From NCBI GenBank assembly GCA_035582835.1, contig JAYKAV010003066.1, forward strand, positions 1,732,122-1,796,121: a stretch of 64,000 nt of DNA. Reading direction: 5' to 3'. Positions within the stretch are counted from its first letter, which is position 1. Each line of letters opens with the position of its first letter. Under the pieces are notes generated by a model. That model saw only the letters and a list, made by a program, of their open reading frames with translations, did not search any database and was not told the origin of the DNA. Of this stretch, positions 1-12,949 are shown in pieces. Source of the stretch: Phoebastria nigripes. Lineage: Eukaryota; Chordata; Aves; Procellariiformes; Diomedeidae. The translations under genes and the position numbers were made by a program.

Positions 1-3000
1 TCAGTGTTGACCACAAAACACTTCCCAATATCTTATAACAAACTTTATATTCCTGTAAAAGATCAAAACAAAACACAAAGATAATAGTAGTGCTCAGTGG
101 TCTGTATCTCTGCAATAGCAAACAACTTGTCAATTGAAAAACCCCAAAGCAAGCCATGTCTTAACACTCCAAAAGACCTAAAAGTCTTCAGGAATTAGGG
201 TTTATTTTTTGGTTGGGGGATTTGGGGCGATGGGAGAAAAGGAAGATTTCAATTTGAAAGCCAAAAATTCTGAATTTATCATATGAGCTAACGAAAAAGA
301 ATTTTTTTTAACCAAATCACAGCAGAACATAATTAGGACAATAAGGACATACTGCACTAATCACATTTTCAGAACTGAAAGGGAGTTTGTCATTTCCAAA
401 ATTGGTGGTAATCCTGAATTTTCCATTTTATTTTCTCTAGAAAACCAAAAAAGGCTTTTCCAAACTGAATTTATCATAGCTTACAACACAGTTGACCAGA
501 CAATCTCTTCTACCCTCTTCATAGTTTCCCTCCTCTTTACACATCACCTAACTGTTGCCCTTTCTGGACTTTGCTGTTATTCACTCCTCTCAACCACATT
601 TCACCCCACCTCCCATCCTCTCCTTTTATTCAGTCCTACCTTACTTTACAATGGAAATTTCCATTTTCTTTCCAAATGCAACAGTGAGAAAAGGTCCCTG
701 GCTCCCTTCCACAAATTGTCCAAGTTGCTGCTAAGCTTTTTTGACCAGGAGGTTATTCTGGAACTGGGGAATTTACAGGCACTTCCTCATTTTCATCTCC
801 AGACCTTTAAGGATTGACATTCAAGCCTTTGGCATAAGAAATAACATGAAAGACTTGGTGGTACTTTCTCTCACACTGCCATCACTCACCATTTTTAATT
901 TTGTAACTTCAGTAGACTGTAGCTGGCAGTCACTGAAGAAACTGCCTCTTCTGCTGAAATCTCTACTTAATTGAGGCATACTACTGACAAGACAACTCTT
1001 TGGTATTGCAGCACCTTAGGCCATGACGCCATGGAATAGTAAACCTAGTTTTAGAATAGTGACTGTGAGACCAGTAACAAACTTGAACAGGGCTGAGCCA
1101 CTATTAACTCATGCTGTCAATTTCAATTTGTTGAAACACTTCTGAAGGAGTGAACTCCAAAATGTTGCTGGTTCACTTAGCACGTATCTGAATAGCTAGT
1201 CTATAAGATTTTCCTGACAATCCCTCCTGATCCCTTCTCACTTTGAGCTCATATGCCACTGCCTCTACATAGCTCTGATCACCGCCCTCCTCTATACTCA
1301 GGTTCGTCACACAGGTAACTGTCTGCTTCGCATTTCTTTGCCATCAACTCCTGCATCAGAACTTGTTTTGCGCTGGATCCTGCCTTGCCTAGTTGGGTGA
1401 AAGTTTGAGGAACAGCATGTCACTGTTTTCTAAACAGTCCCATGCCAGCGGAGCCAGCCAGGCTAGAAACCATATGCTCAATAACCAGGTCCCCATGGCT
1501 TTGGACCTGCATGAACAGTGATGTTATCTGTGCTCAGCGGCATCTTTTTGGCAACACTAAAAAAGATGGACCACGCTCCCTCTGTGTAAATGCTTTATTA
1601 CAGACATCAAAGGGACCTAGCTCTGCACTGCTCCAACTCAAACCCATAAAAAGGGTAAGGAAAATAACTGGTGCTATCGAACTGGCAGGGTGCCCCACAT
1701 GCACTACAGAGACCTTGACCAAATACTAAAACCAAACATAGTTCCGGTTGTCTGAAGCCCTTTGAGGGAAAGTACGAATTTCAGGATGAAGATCAAGTTG
1801 TCATGAGAAACAGGTCCCCCATGAAACACAGCAGAAGGGAGATGGCCACTAGAGTATCTCTCAAGCCTGCTGAAGACTCCTAGGAGAAGCAAACGAGCTG
1901 CCACCCGTCCAAGTACAGGTAACAGCTGTGCAGGCCCCAGGCCACTTTGTTTTGTTGAACACTCTGTCAGGCCCTACCCTGTTTTGTAAAAAGGACACTT
2001 CAGCATTGCCCCTGCTGCCCACAGTTACAGGATGTGCCATGCCACAGTGGCTATAGCTGAGGCTGTGCTGCGTGCCACTTTAAGACCTCAAAGCATACCA
2101 CATTCCTTAATCGCATCCCCTCCTACTTTTCTCACTTTTCATGGCTGCAACACTGAGAAAACAAATACAGATACAGCCAAACAGAACCAATTATCTATCC
2201 TGAGAACACATTACAATTGAAGCAGAAGCCTGAAGCTCAGCATTTACCCTTGTTCCTGTGTCCACATCTTGTCTCCATTTCAAGACAAAATACTAAGATT
2301 CAACTAAGATTCTGGAGTTTGCAATACTAAACTTTAGCTTAAGGCAGCCAAGAGTCGTTCAGAGTCTTCCTGAGACATGAAATCTACCTGAACAGGTAAG
2401 TGCTTCTGTCTACAAGCTCACTATATCCACAGATATCAAGCACAGTAACAGCATGAGCACCAACTCAGCTCTTAGCTTGACTAAAGGTTTTTGCTGACCT
2501 GAAGTGACATAGATCAATGTCCATCACTCAGGTTAAAAGCTGCTTGACGAGACCCAGAGATCTCAGCAGCGGGACCACCAGTCTCTACTGCTGCTCCATC
2601 AGCCACCTCTCCCCATCCCCCTTCTTTCACGCATGTCTAGAACCTACATACAAAGGTTCCTACCACCAGCTCTCTCCTCTCTCCACAGAGACGCTGAAGA
2701 TCCTTACACCAGTTCCTGTCCCCTACACTGCAGTTCTGGCCATAATCTCCTCCACCACAGGAAGAACAGAAAAACAGCAGGGGGAAAGGATCAGTAATGA
2801 GGACCCATATCTACCTAAGAAAAGAACAACCATCACTACTTTTCTTGCTTGGTTCTCAGCATCCAAGAGGCCAAAGTCATGATTTGGCGGAAAGAAGTAC
2901 CCAAAAAGTCAGAGGCAATGAGGTAACTGCAAATTCTGAAGTTGGCTACATATATTGCAGGGCAACCACAGAGTGCAGTCAAACAGCATCAGCAATCTCT

Positions 3001-5369
3001 GCTGAGCTCATGTTAGCCTGAGCAATAGGAGTGGCCTAAGCCAATGTACAGAGTAGACAGACCTCCTGGTATCTTCCCAGCTACTTCAGAGCCAGTTCCT
3101 GGATTCGGCATCCCATCATCCATGAGGATGCCACTAAAGATTAAGCCATACTTCCTACAGCCTCTCAAAAACCTCCCAGTAGCAGAAAAGAAATGTGCAA
3201 GAGATACTGTGTATAAGAAAGAATCCACCCAGGGGATGGCACAACACTGACTCTGGCAGCTAACAAGGTGTCTCCACTTCTCAACCCCATTCTAATTTCA
3301 TAGCTACACATCTATTAATCATTTCAGGTTATTTTTAATAAACACATTCTACATTAAGTGTTGCAACATTTAATATATCCCTGCATTTTTCCCCTACAGA
3401 GGATAAGCTGTGACTGTAATGAGGCAGCACCAGAGGGAAGCAATGAAGGGCTCAAAGCTAAAGATCTAGACTGCCTGTGAGCACAGAAAATTACAGGGTT
3501 TTTTTAATATGACACATAGAATTTCAGAACACAGCAACAAGTAGTCTGTCATATCATTCTTCAAAATCAGACTGTCTTGGTTCTCACTGGCAGAAGGATC
3601 TATATCTCTTTTCCTCTTGATAAAGAATCAAGCCTGGTGAGACACAAGCAGATAATGAGGACATGCAACACACATCAATGATGCCAGGACAGTTGGGAAA
3701 GCCCTCAAGAAGAAAACCCTCTATTTTCTGTGATTCCCTACAACCACATTGGATTCCCTATATCAGTCACTGCACAGGAAGGATGGCTGTTCATTTTCGT
3801 CAGCCTTGGAAGTTTCTTGCAGGCAAACAGTTCAGCCATTCTATCAGTGAAGAGGGTCGATGGTGAAGTGTGTTCCCAGCACAAGCAAGCTGGATATAGC
3901 TGCATGATTGCCTCTACTAGCAGGAGCAGTTCCAGACTATTGCTGTGTTTAAGCAAAAGGAAAAATGACATATTCTTGCAGTGCCAAAAAGTAAATGGCA
4001 CTCTGGTGGCAACATGATGCTTCTCTTGAAGCTACACCCTGTGTTGTGACTGACAAAAGAGACAGAATTTTAGCTCCCAGAGGAACCTGCACACAAACAT
4101 CCCCACAGTGCAGCAGAGCAGGCACTTCACAACACAAACAGCAGGTAAGGGGGTCACTTCCAACGCACCATGAACAAGACAGGCAGCGCTATGCTCCTGC
4201 TGATTCCAGCAGCATCCGCAGGAATCTGACCGCGTCCTCACAACCAAACTCCCAGCTACCACCCCATCTATACAGGCTAAGTTCCATCAGCAACGATCGC
4301 TAACCCACATCTTTAAAATTACACACCTAAAAAAAGCACAAACACCCTGACCTGACCAGCCACTGAAACGGTGAGATACGCTGTGAGAACACGTGAGACA
4401 CCAGATCCAGGCAGGAAACGGCGGTATTATGCGGTCCCATGTTTCCAGGAAAGGTTCAGGTCAGAAGAAAGTTGCAAAGTGACAATACTCGATGCACATG
4501 CAGGTGACTTAAGAAACACAAAGGGGACAGAACTGCAGCTATTTTGCAAGATTTCCACCTTTGCTAAGAGAATGACAACTCTACACACCAACATTAGTTC
4601 TTAATACAAGATCTAACAACAGTCTAAACTGCAGAGTAGTATCAATGTACCCATGACAGATTCAGGGTAGGAAAAATTAATTCCATGTACATCTGATGGG
4701 GCTTTCTNACTCCAAATTCACAGTTCCACACAGATAGCTTCCAAAAATGGCCCCAGAAACCTTATTTCTGCAGTGCTGAATCTGAGCTAATGAAATGCCA
4801 CTGGACCCACCAGAGCACACAATCTAGTCAGGAACTGTGAATTAAGGTTGTGAATCTTGGTGACGTCAGGCAAAGAATTCCATTTACATTATCCTGACAG
4901 CAAATGCGGTTCAAGGGGAGCTTACAGAAGAGAAAAATGAAATCCAAAGTCTCTATATTCCTAACATAAACGACTCGGTACAAGTCAAGCTCCCAGTTAC
5001 CCCTCTTACTTCTAACAGTGCTGAATTGTTATCAACTAATGCAGCTCCCCTCTGCACAGTCAAGCATCAAATCCTCCTAACACCTGCACCAGCTACTACA
5101 GGCTACTGCTGCCCCAGCCCATCTCTAGGCTCCAAAAAGTGAGTGCCGTTAACACAAACCAGCCTCCTTCGGTTCAGAAGTCGGCTCTAAAACGCCACTA
5201 ACAGTCGACTCGTTTCATCCATCCCTAACGATGTAAGGATGCAACCCACTGACATGTTTTGAGCCTTCGGTTTGCATCTGCCTCGTTGATCTCACGGCCC
5301 ATGCAGTTATTTCTGTCACGAGTGAAGAGGACAGTCCCGTNGGGGACACGTCCCGAGCAAAACTCTCTT
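1..5369. other. Non-coding stretch left of the CpG island
   Basis: No convincing exon, RNA gene or recognisable repeat. ORFs are short and lack domain-like sequence. It is probably the first intron of the minus-strand gene starting in the CpG island, or its upstream part. Confidence 0.4.
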
Positions 5370-5883
5370 TCCCGAGGCGTCTGGCAGCATTTCGTTGCGA
5401 GGAAAGCGGCACTCGCAGCCTGCTCCACCTGCTCCCCGCTCTGCCGGCCATTGCTTTAACTTTCTTTCGGGGAGGGGGTGCCTGTGGACTAGGCTGTCCC
5501 AGGGCGGGCAGCTTCGCCCCCGACCGGCCCCCCCGGGGCCGCTCCCCCCGGGGCAGGGGCCCACGCCGCCCGCCCATTCATTCCCGCACCGCCGGGCGGT
5601 CTCCCCGCCGCCTCCCCTCTCCCTCTCTCCCCATGCGCAGCGCCGCCACTTACGCCCCGCCGGTTTTGTTCCCCGGCGCCGGCACCAACCGCCGCCTGCG
5701 TGCGCGACACCCCCCCCCCGCAAAACAGCCGCCCGCTCCCCCGGCGGGGGCTGGTCAAGGGGAAGGCCCAGGCCCGGTGCCCAGGGGGAGGGAAGCGGGC
5801 CGGGCCCCGGCCGGGCTCTCTGTGCGCGCGCCGGCGGCGGGAGCGGGGGGGGCGGCGAGAGGGACCCCCCCGCCCGCACTCAC

Positions 5884-6000
5884 CGTTGAGGCACCTCCAG
5901 GGCGGCGGCGGGGCGCCGGGCCGGGGGGGAGGGGCTGGGCGCACCCCCGCCAATGGCGGTGACGGCAGCAGGCCGGGCCGGCAACGCTCGCGGGCTCGGG
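5884..6000 (-). other. Putative non-coding first exon of CHAMP1 (3' boundary 5884)
   Basis: On the minus strand the sequence CCTCAACG is followed by a consensus GTGAGT donor (5883-5878) inside the CpG island. The upstream end is arbitrary. In human CHAMP1 the whole protein lies in one downstream exon with a non-coding first exon, which fits the absence of coding sequence at 1-5370. Identity rests on synteny only. Confidence 0.35.
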
Positions 6001-6009
6001 CCACGCGAG

Positions 6010-6082
6010 GGGCGGGGAGGAGGAGGAGGGGAAGGGGGAGGGCGAGGAGGGGAGGGGGGAGGGGAAGGGGGGGGGGCTCCGG
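6010..6082 (+). other. G-run cluster (potential G-quadruplex)
   Basis: Plus strand is nearly pure purine with many runs of three or more G (a ten-G run near 6067-6076), just upstream of the inferred minus-strand start site. Confidence 0.6.
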
Positions 6083-7174
6083 GAGGAGGTGCGCGGCCGA
6101 ATAGCGGCCACTTTATCGCTCCCCCGGGGCCCGCCCGCCGCCCAACCGGAAGCGCCGGCGCTGGGCGCAGCCCCGCCCCCGCCCCGCCCTCCCCTGCCGG
6201 TGGGCGGGAGCCCGTCGGGGGAGCGGCGCGAGGGCCTAGTCACGTGCCGCTGCTGTGGCGGAGGAGAGGGGGGCGCGGCGCCCACTCCTCTCCCCCTCCC
6301 AGAGCAGGTCCGTCACGCGGCGCCCTCCGCGCCCCGCCCAGCCGGTAGGGGGCGCTGCTACACCGGAGGGGCTCGCCCCGGTGGCGGCACTAGGCGGCTC
6401 GCGCTGCGGGGGGGGCCGCCCCCGCTCGCCCGGCGCCGCGGCCGTTGGGGAGGGAGGGGCGGCCAGGGGCCGGCGGGGGCCGCTCTGCGCCGCCGCGGCT
6501 TCCCGCGCCCGGCGGCTTCGTTGCGGCCCAGCCGCTTCCTGCTGTCCCGCACCGTTAGGCCCCGCGGCGCCGAGAGGACGGGCCGCGGCTTGGCGGCGCT
6601 CCGCCGCTACAGCCCCCGCGGAGGGAGCGGGCCCGGCCGTTCCTGGGGAAGAGGAGATGTAACGCCGCCCCGGCGGCGCGGGAGCACGCTCGGCCCGCCT
6701 CTGGGCCTCCTCCCGGCCGTGGCTCCGGGCAGGTGGCCCGAGGCCGCGCTTCGCGGGGTGGGCGAGCCCCCGGCGTGCACGACTGTGCGGTGTGTGCTGC
6801 TCGGCGGCTGGCGTGAGGCGTTAGCGCCGGCTGCGCCTGCGGGCACGGAGAGCTGGGAGAGGCGGTGGAGGCGGGCGCGGTTGCTTCCCCGCGAGAGGGT
6901 GGCTCGGGAAGGTGCTCGCTCCCTCACGGTTACAGGGTCTGAGCGGGGACGTCGCCCTGGGCAGCCTGCACCAAAGCTTTGTGTCTTCATCACACTGACC
7001 GTGGGCCGGGAAGGGGTCCCAGGGAGTGGGAAACGACGTGGTGAGGCAAAGCAGAAGAAACATGCTTTCTCCAGGTGCAACGTCCACAGCTGTTCACCTG
7101 AATGGCATCCTGGGGTGAGGTTCAGCTGTAGCTTAAGATACCTTATGTGGGTGCTTACATGTGCTTTTTGTCTA

Positions 7175-7538
7175 GTTTGGAGAGAAGGAGGCTGAGGGGC
7201 GACCTCATCGCTCTCTACGGCTTCCTGAGGAGAGGGAGGTGCTGAGCTCTTCTCCCTGGTATCCAGGGACAGGACATGTAGGAATGGTTCAAAGCTGTGT
7301 CAGGGGACATCTAGACTGGACATTAGGAAGCATTTCTTTACCGAGAGGCTGGTCAGGCACTGCAACAGGCTTCCCACAGAGGTGGTCGAAGCCTGTCACT
7401 GTTTAAGAGGCATTTGGACGATGCCCATAATAACATGCTTTAACTTCTGGTCAGCCCTGAGTTGGTCAGGCAGTTGGACTAGATGATANTTGTAGGTCCC
7501 TTCCAACTGAAATATTATGTTCTATTCTATTCTATTCT
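7175..7538 (+). mobile_element. CR1 LINE 3' fragment
   Basis: Begins GGAGAGAAGGAGGCTGAGGG and ends with GTCCCTTCCAACTGAAATATT and a short TTCTA repeat, the typical bird CR1 3' end. It is 5'-truncated and contains no open reading frame for reverse transcriptase. Confidence 0.9.
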
Positions 7539-7539
7539 T

Positions 7540-8415
7540 CTTCCTACCTCCTCCTTTCCCTAGCAGTACATGCTGAGGAAATCTCTGATGACATTTCTTC
7601 CCAGCCCTGTACTAGCAGAAGGGATTGAATGGGTAACCGTGTCCCAGCCTAGGCATTGGCTCTGTCACTTTGTGGGAAGGAGCAATGTACATTCTGATGG
7701 GGGTGAGAGCTGTGGATCATCTTGAGATAATTTTGACCATTTGAACAAATTTGCAAAAAGTGTGTGTTTTTGAAAGTCTTCTGTGTTCATCCAGTTTAGC
7801 TGGGTTTCCACAGGATGGCAAAAACCCATGTCTCTGACACTAGCAAGGCTCAAAAATCAAGCCCTCGGTCTGAAGCAGGACATGCTCCTCAGCTAAGTGG
7901 TTGCAAATCTCTTTGAGGTGAGCAACACCTGCTCGTTTCCCTGTGGATTTTTTTTTCTCCTCATACGCAATTTTAGAAATGCCTGAGCTGTTTTCCTTGG
8001 AAAAACATAAAACAAAAGAGCCTGAGAACAACAGTACTCCCTCAGAGCGAAGGTCCATGTGGCCCAATACTCTGTCTCCAAAGTGGCCAACCATCAATGT
8101 CTAAAGGAGAGCACATGAGCAGTGCAGGTCTACTTCTGCCAGGGTCCTGGGGGTGCTCATAGGCCTCAATGGCTGGGACTGGCCTCCCCTGGGACCCCCA
8201 CCCACTCTGTCTCCTGCCAAGGGCCCAGGGACGTGGTGTCTCAGCTCAGCCTGGGGCCTTCACTCCCTGCCTGAGCGATGTTGTAGGTGTGCCCGTCTCT
8301 GCCCCTGTCTCCTGGATGGGCCTGGGAGCTGCACTGCAGAGAGCTGCTTTCCTGGATGGACCCCTCAGGCCTAGGTCATAGCTTGTCATGTGTAACTCTA
8401 GGCGTAACATAGCAT
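7540..8415. other. Intergenic DNA without recognised features
   Basis: Mixed-composition sequence between a CR1 copy and a microsatellite. No coding signal is seen. Confidence 0.4.
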
Positions 8416-8417
8416 AA

Positions 8418-8475
8418 CCTCCTCTCCTCCTCTCCTCCTCTCCTCCTCTCCTCCTCTCCTCCTCTCCTCCTCTCC
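8418..8475 (+). repeat. (CCTCCTCT)n microsatellite
   Basis: About seven perfect copies of the octamer CCTCCTCT, all-pyrimidine on this strand. Confidence 0.95.
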
Positions 8476-9179
8476 GTGAGTCAAGTAACGACAAGACTGT
8501 TATTTGCCTGAAATGCCAGGGGTTTTTCAGCTCCAAAAACACTTTGAAGGACACATATCAAAAGTTACAAGTGGGAAAAGGCTTTTTTTATTTTTATTTT
8601 TTTATTCTTTTTTATTTTTCTGAATCTGTTTCAGACCTGATGCTCACAAGCATTAACATAACGTGCATGTGTAGCCAGGAGCAGGCTGATGCATTCTTCA
8701 GTTTAGCTTGAAAAAACATCCCTTGCAGTCTGGCAAGGGCAAGTCACAGAGCTACAGAAGGTAGCAGCAGGAGTACACGCCAAGCAGTCCCTNTGAGGGG
8801 ACATGAAGTGAGAACATGAAGAACGAGGATCGGAACCGACCCCACACAAAAGAAGAAGTGGTGTGTGGTACTGTGGGGTATTTTCAAAAGTATGACACAT
8901 ATCGATGACACATTTTGCCTTCCAAAACTTGCTCCGCTGTGCTTCTTGGCCAGTGATGCGTGAAAAGCGCTCTTGTGCCTGCCTGGCGCTTGTACTGCAC
9001 TCAGGGAGAGCTGAAAAGTGGCAGCACCTGATGGTGCAGGAAGCCTGGAGTCCTTCCAAGCACAGGGTGTTTTGCACAAGCAAAAACACTGGGGAAAANG
9101 GAGCCAAGGGAGGAGCAGAGCTCGCTCCTGCTACAAACTTGCAATGGGAACCAGAGCAGGAGAGAGCCAGAGCACAAGT

Positions 9180-9680
9180 AGCACCTTGGAGGTGCAAGAG
9201 CAGCAGGCAAGAACCTTGCCAAAATGGCCCAGAGGAGCCCTGACAAGGGGCTGTGCTCAATGCTACAGAGGAAAAGAAGCAACCCCCAGGGGCCTGCCCT
9301 GGGAGTCTAGAAAACTTCCTCCACCTGGATGCAGGGCACGAGGGCCACCTTTGTGGAGCATGAGCAGCAGGCACCTAGCCAAAATGGCCCAAAGGGACCC
9401 TGGAGAGGAGCCATGCTCAATGCTGCAGAGGTAGGCAAAAAACCCCCGGGGACACTTGCTAGCCCACCATGGGGGGGGGGGGGAGGGGGGAGCCTTCCTC
9501 CCCCCAGATGCAGGGCACAAGAGGCCATCTTTGTGGTGGATGAGCAGCAGGCGGTAACCTAGCCAAAATGGACCAGAGGAGCCCTGACAAGTGGTCATGC
9601 TTAATGCTGCAGAGGAAGGCAAAAAAACCCCGGGGACCAGTGCCAATCTGCCCCAGGGGAAAATTCCTTCCTGACCCCAG
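9180..9680 (+). repeat. Tandem repeat, about three units of 160-185 bp
   Basis: Landmarks recur in order: AAAATGG at 9221, 9381 and 9565; GATGCAGGGCA near 9328 and 9508; GCAGAGG followed by an A-run and CCCC near 9264, 9425 and 9609. Units differ by substitutions and by a G-run (about 9469-9482). ORFs across it are artefacts of composition. Confidence 0.8.
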
Positions 9681-10665
9681 TGCTGGCGATCGGCTATTCC
9701 CTGAGCATGTGAGCAAGACATGCCTCCTCGTCCCACAGGCTGGTCACGCCTCACAGGAGATGCCCAAGCCCTATTCTCCCTCAACTTGGAGCCATCTCAA
9801 GGGCTTCCAAGAGTGGCAAAAGGCCCCTGGCCTGATCAACCTTGGGGGCAAGAATCCTTACTGCTTCTGGCAGGACACCAGTGGGTGCTCCAAAGCACTG
9901 GGACCCCTTGCAACATCTCTGCATCCCATTTCTTATGGCTGCTGCCCCTGGTTCCGCAGGGAATGAGGATGGTGAGTTCTGCAGTGCTCCTCAAGAAGGC
10001 ATTCCCTTGATCTTGCCACTGCTCTCCAGCTGAAAAGGATTTCCCTCCCATCAGATGAGCACTGAACATGGCCCTGCTGGGAGCTGGCCTTGCAGCGGAG
10101 AACCTCCAGCAGCCTCATCCAGCCTCCAGTCTTCCTCCCTCAGCCTCCTCCAAGTAATTCCACCGGCTCCTCGAGGAGTTCCTCTCGGATGTCTTCGGGC
10201 TAGCCCCGGGCCAGCTCTGTCCCGATGGCCAAGCCAGGCAGGCTGGCAGTAGGACACGGGAGGATGCCCCCTTTTATCCTGCCCTGGGGCATTGTGACTG
10301 CTGTGTTGCCAGGTGGTGGCACTGTGACATGGGGGTGACGGGGCCCACCTGCCACCCCCCTGCCCAGCATCCTTCAGAGGAAGGCCTTTGGGGTGCTGGC
10401 CCTGAGGCAGTCCCTGTGCCCAGGGGGCCCAGAGGGCTGTCCCTGCCCTTGGTGGCCATGCACTGAGTACAGCTGCTGGGCATCCCTGACATGTTCTCTG
10501 CCGCTCGGCTCCCAAGGACAAACCCAGTGCTGTTACTCTTCTCTCAGGCCATGGCAGAAACCAACCCTGCACCCAGAGACCACCCCTATTAGCTGTCCCC
10601 TCTCTGTGCCAGAGCTAACGTCCATGAAGCCATGCAGCAAGAAGGATTGTTGTTCCAACTGAAAT
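9680..10665 (+). mobile_element. GC-rich segment, possibly CR1-related
   Basis: Continuous with the tandem repeat and ending in TTGTTCCAACTGAAATTATTC plus a TATTC array, which is how bird CR1 copies end. The interior does not resemble a standard CR1 3' UTR that I recognise, so this could be an unusual CR1 copy or unrelated DNA with a CR1 tail. Confidence 0.4.
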
Positions 10666-10717
10666 TATTCTATTCTATTCTATTCTATTCTATTCTATTC
10701 TATTCTATTCTATTCTA
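10666..10717 (+). repeat. (TATTC)n microsatellite
   Basis: About ten perfect copies of a pentamer immediately after a CR1-like terminus; probably grew from the element's tail. Confidence 0.95.
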
Positions 10718-12940
10718 TGTCTAAGCTGCCGTGATTGTCCAGGGAGCTATTCAACTGACTGAATGCAGGTACCTACTCCAGGGTGATCTACATAGCTCCT
10801 AGGCTTTACTGACCATACTGGTGATGGGCTTGGTTCAGTTGCCTAAATATAAACAGTGAGTACTCCTTGAAGTGCCCCAGGGTATCAGATATCTGCACAG
10901 GGCAAGTGAGTGTGACACAGAGGACTTGCTCCTGCTGGAATGGTCGCTGGAGACCAGGCAGAAACCCCAGAGCAATTCAGGTGTCTCCAGGTGCTTCTGG
11001 TTAGATGAATGCATCAAACCGAGATCTCTGTTGACTACAAGGAGAACTTGCATACCTTGCTCCAGATAGACACTTTTATAAAGGCCTTGAAATAAGGGTG
11101 TATTGATTTGGAGCTGAGTCCTTTCCCTTCTGTAGGCTAAAGGTGTAACATCAGGTTAAACTAATGTACAGTTTACAGCAGAAAAAGGCTTTTTTTCTGA
11201 ATTAACTTACTTTATGTTACATGCCTTTCTTCTAAAATACCAGCACNTCTTTATGGTCTTTCTGTGGTCCAACATCTTCCAAGCGATCTCTTCCTGCATT
11301 ATATTAAACTATTATATTAAATTATAAACCTCTTCCTAAATTATAAATGGTTGTTTCCTGTCAATCCCTATTAGCCATTTTCAGCAACACTTGAAAAGAT
11401 TGTGTTTAATCCAGGAAAGTAGTCATGGATCCTTTGTTAATACCATACGCTTTTCAGGCCATCAGGTAAAAGTTATTTAACACCAGTGCTGGACCGTGCT
11501 GGGCTACACTGGATCAGTTCATGGGGCTTGTTCAGTCTTTCTGTTTTCTGCTACAGTCAGTACAATGCTAGGAACGGTCCTTCTCTGTCAAACTTTCATT
11601 CGTCGTGGGGTTGCTAAAGCAGAGCTGGACTAAGCTCGATGTTGGGCCCTCTCAAAGCTTGGCCAAGACAACTTTCTCCTTTATATTATTTGTGTAGCTG
11701 TGTATAGTTCTGCCTGTTCCAAGACCTCCGCATTATTTATTTTGGCTGACATTTTAATATAAATATTTAGTTCAGGCAGCCACAAATAAAACTCCTGTTA
11801 GATAGTCTTATATCTCTCCTGTGACTCCCAGCAGGAATTTGTTTAGTTCGGTGCTGTTACAGATTCAATTTGTCATTAATGCTGTTATTGTTGGACTTAG
11901 ATATTCTTAAAAATAGCACTTCCCCAGCCTATTCACCCCTATACCACATTACTGTACCAGGTAAGGTAAGAGATATTGCCCAGAAAATTAAACTTATGTC
12001 CAGTTCTCAGTGGTTCTGAAACAGTGAGATTATGTAAAGCCATGTCCATTTTTAGTGCCTTTGTTTTTTTATCTCCTGACTGTTAGACCTTTGTTTAGCA
12101 CTTCTGAATAAATAATTGGTCTTTTGCTAAATATTTTTGGCCAGTGTATCTTGGATGCAGATTTCATCAGCAAAGCTCAGATCTCCAGGCTTAAGCTGTA
12201 ATTTGAGGAATTGACTGGAGGTTCGTTGCAAAAAAAATCAGTAATGGCACTAAACAGCATGACAGAAACGCATACACTTCTTGAGCTATAGGAGGAACAT
12301 CAGGCCAGTTAACTCCCGACTGGAGAGTACAGTATGTTTAGCATCTCTAAAGGTTCTGGGTGGTTTTTACACAGGTCCTGTAAATTTGTAGTATTTCTGC
12401 TAATACTGTTGAAGTCCTTCTGAAAGTTAACAAAACCTAGGGCAGGGTGTAGGAGCTTTTCATTGATTCATTCAACACTCTCGCATACTACAAAAATATT
12501 AACATTTCAAAAGAAACTCCACAGAACTGTAGTTGTTACTGTCACAACTCATTTCCCTTTTCTTTAATAACTTTTTGATGATTCCTTTCCTCCATTATTC
12601 TTACATTCTCTTTTTGCAGAAACTTGTCATAAGAAAAGCACAACAGTGGCAAATAGTAAATGGTTACAGGAAAGTAAATTAACGGAGTAANTATCTTGTG
12701 AAACTTAACCCAAAACACTGCCCTACCCTCCACTAACTTGTGGCACAGAGTCAAAAATACTGTCTTTGCAAGAAACTTCAGGAGTGTTTTCTAGTCCTTA
12801 GCATAACTTGTTTTGAGCTATGTTGAACCAATTTTGTCATGGCTTTTGTAAATGCAATTGTAGTGTTCTGATGACACTGATATCTCTACATAGGCTTCCA
12901 TATGGGCAACATATGTGGAAAATTTAGGAAAAAAAAAAAG
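10718..12940. other. AT-rich intergenic DNA
   Basis: No coding exon, RNA gene or clear repeat seen. Confidence 0.4.
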
Positions 12941-12949
12941 AGAAACATA

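Larger units (their letters stand above)
5370..6960. promoter_or_regulatory. CpG island promoter, probably of CHAMP1 (minus strand)
   Basis: About 1.6 kb of very GC- and CpG-rich DNA with no TATA box. Sites seen: ETS core ACCGGAAGC at 6145-6153, E-box GTCACGTG at 6239-6246, CCAAT at 5950-5954 overlapping ATGGCGG (5953-5959), NRF1-like CATGCGCAG near 5633. In the human order the next gene downstream of UPF3A on the same strand is CHAMP1, so the minus-strand promoter is inferred to be its own. No CHAMP1 protein sequence is present in the window. Confidence 0.6.

Noticed and set aside
5316..7195. Many long ORFs on both strands across the left CpG island, up to 368 codons
   Set aside because: Low-complexity Gly/Pro/Arg/Ala translations in several frames at once, typical of GC-rich DNA with few stops; no domain or splice logic.
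8703..9784. Overlapping ORFs of 111-223 codons on both strands
   Set aside because: Caused by the tandem repeat and GC-rich composition; repeated peptide phrases mirror the DNA units.
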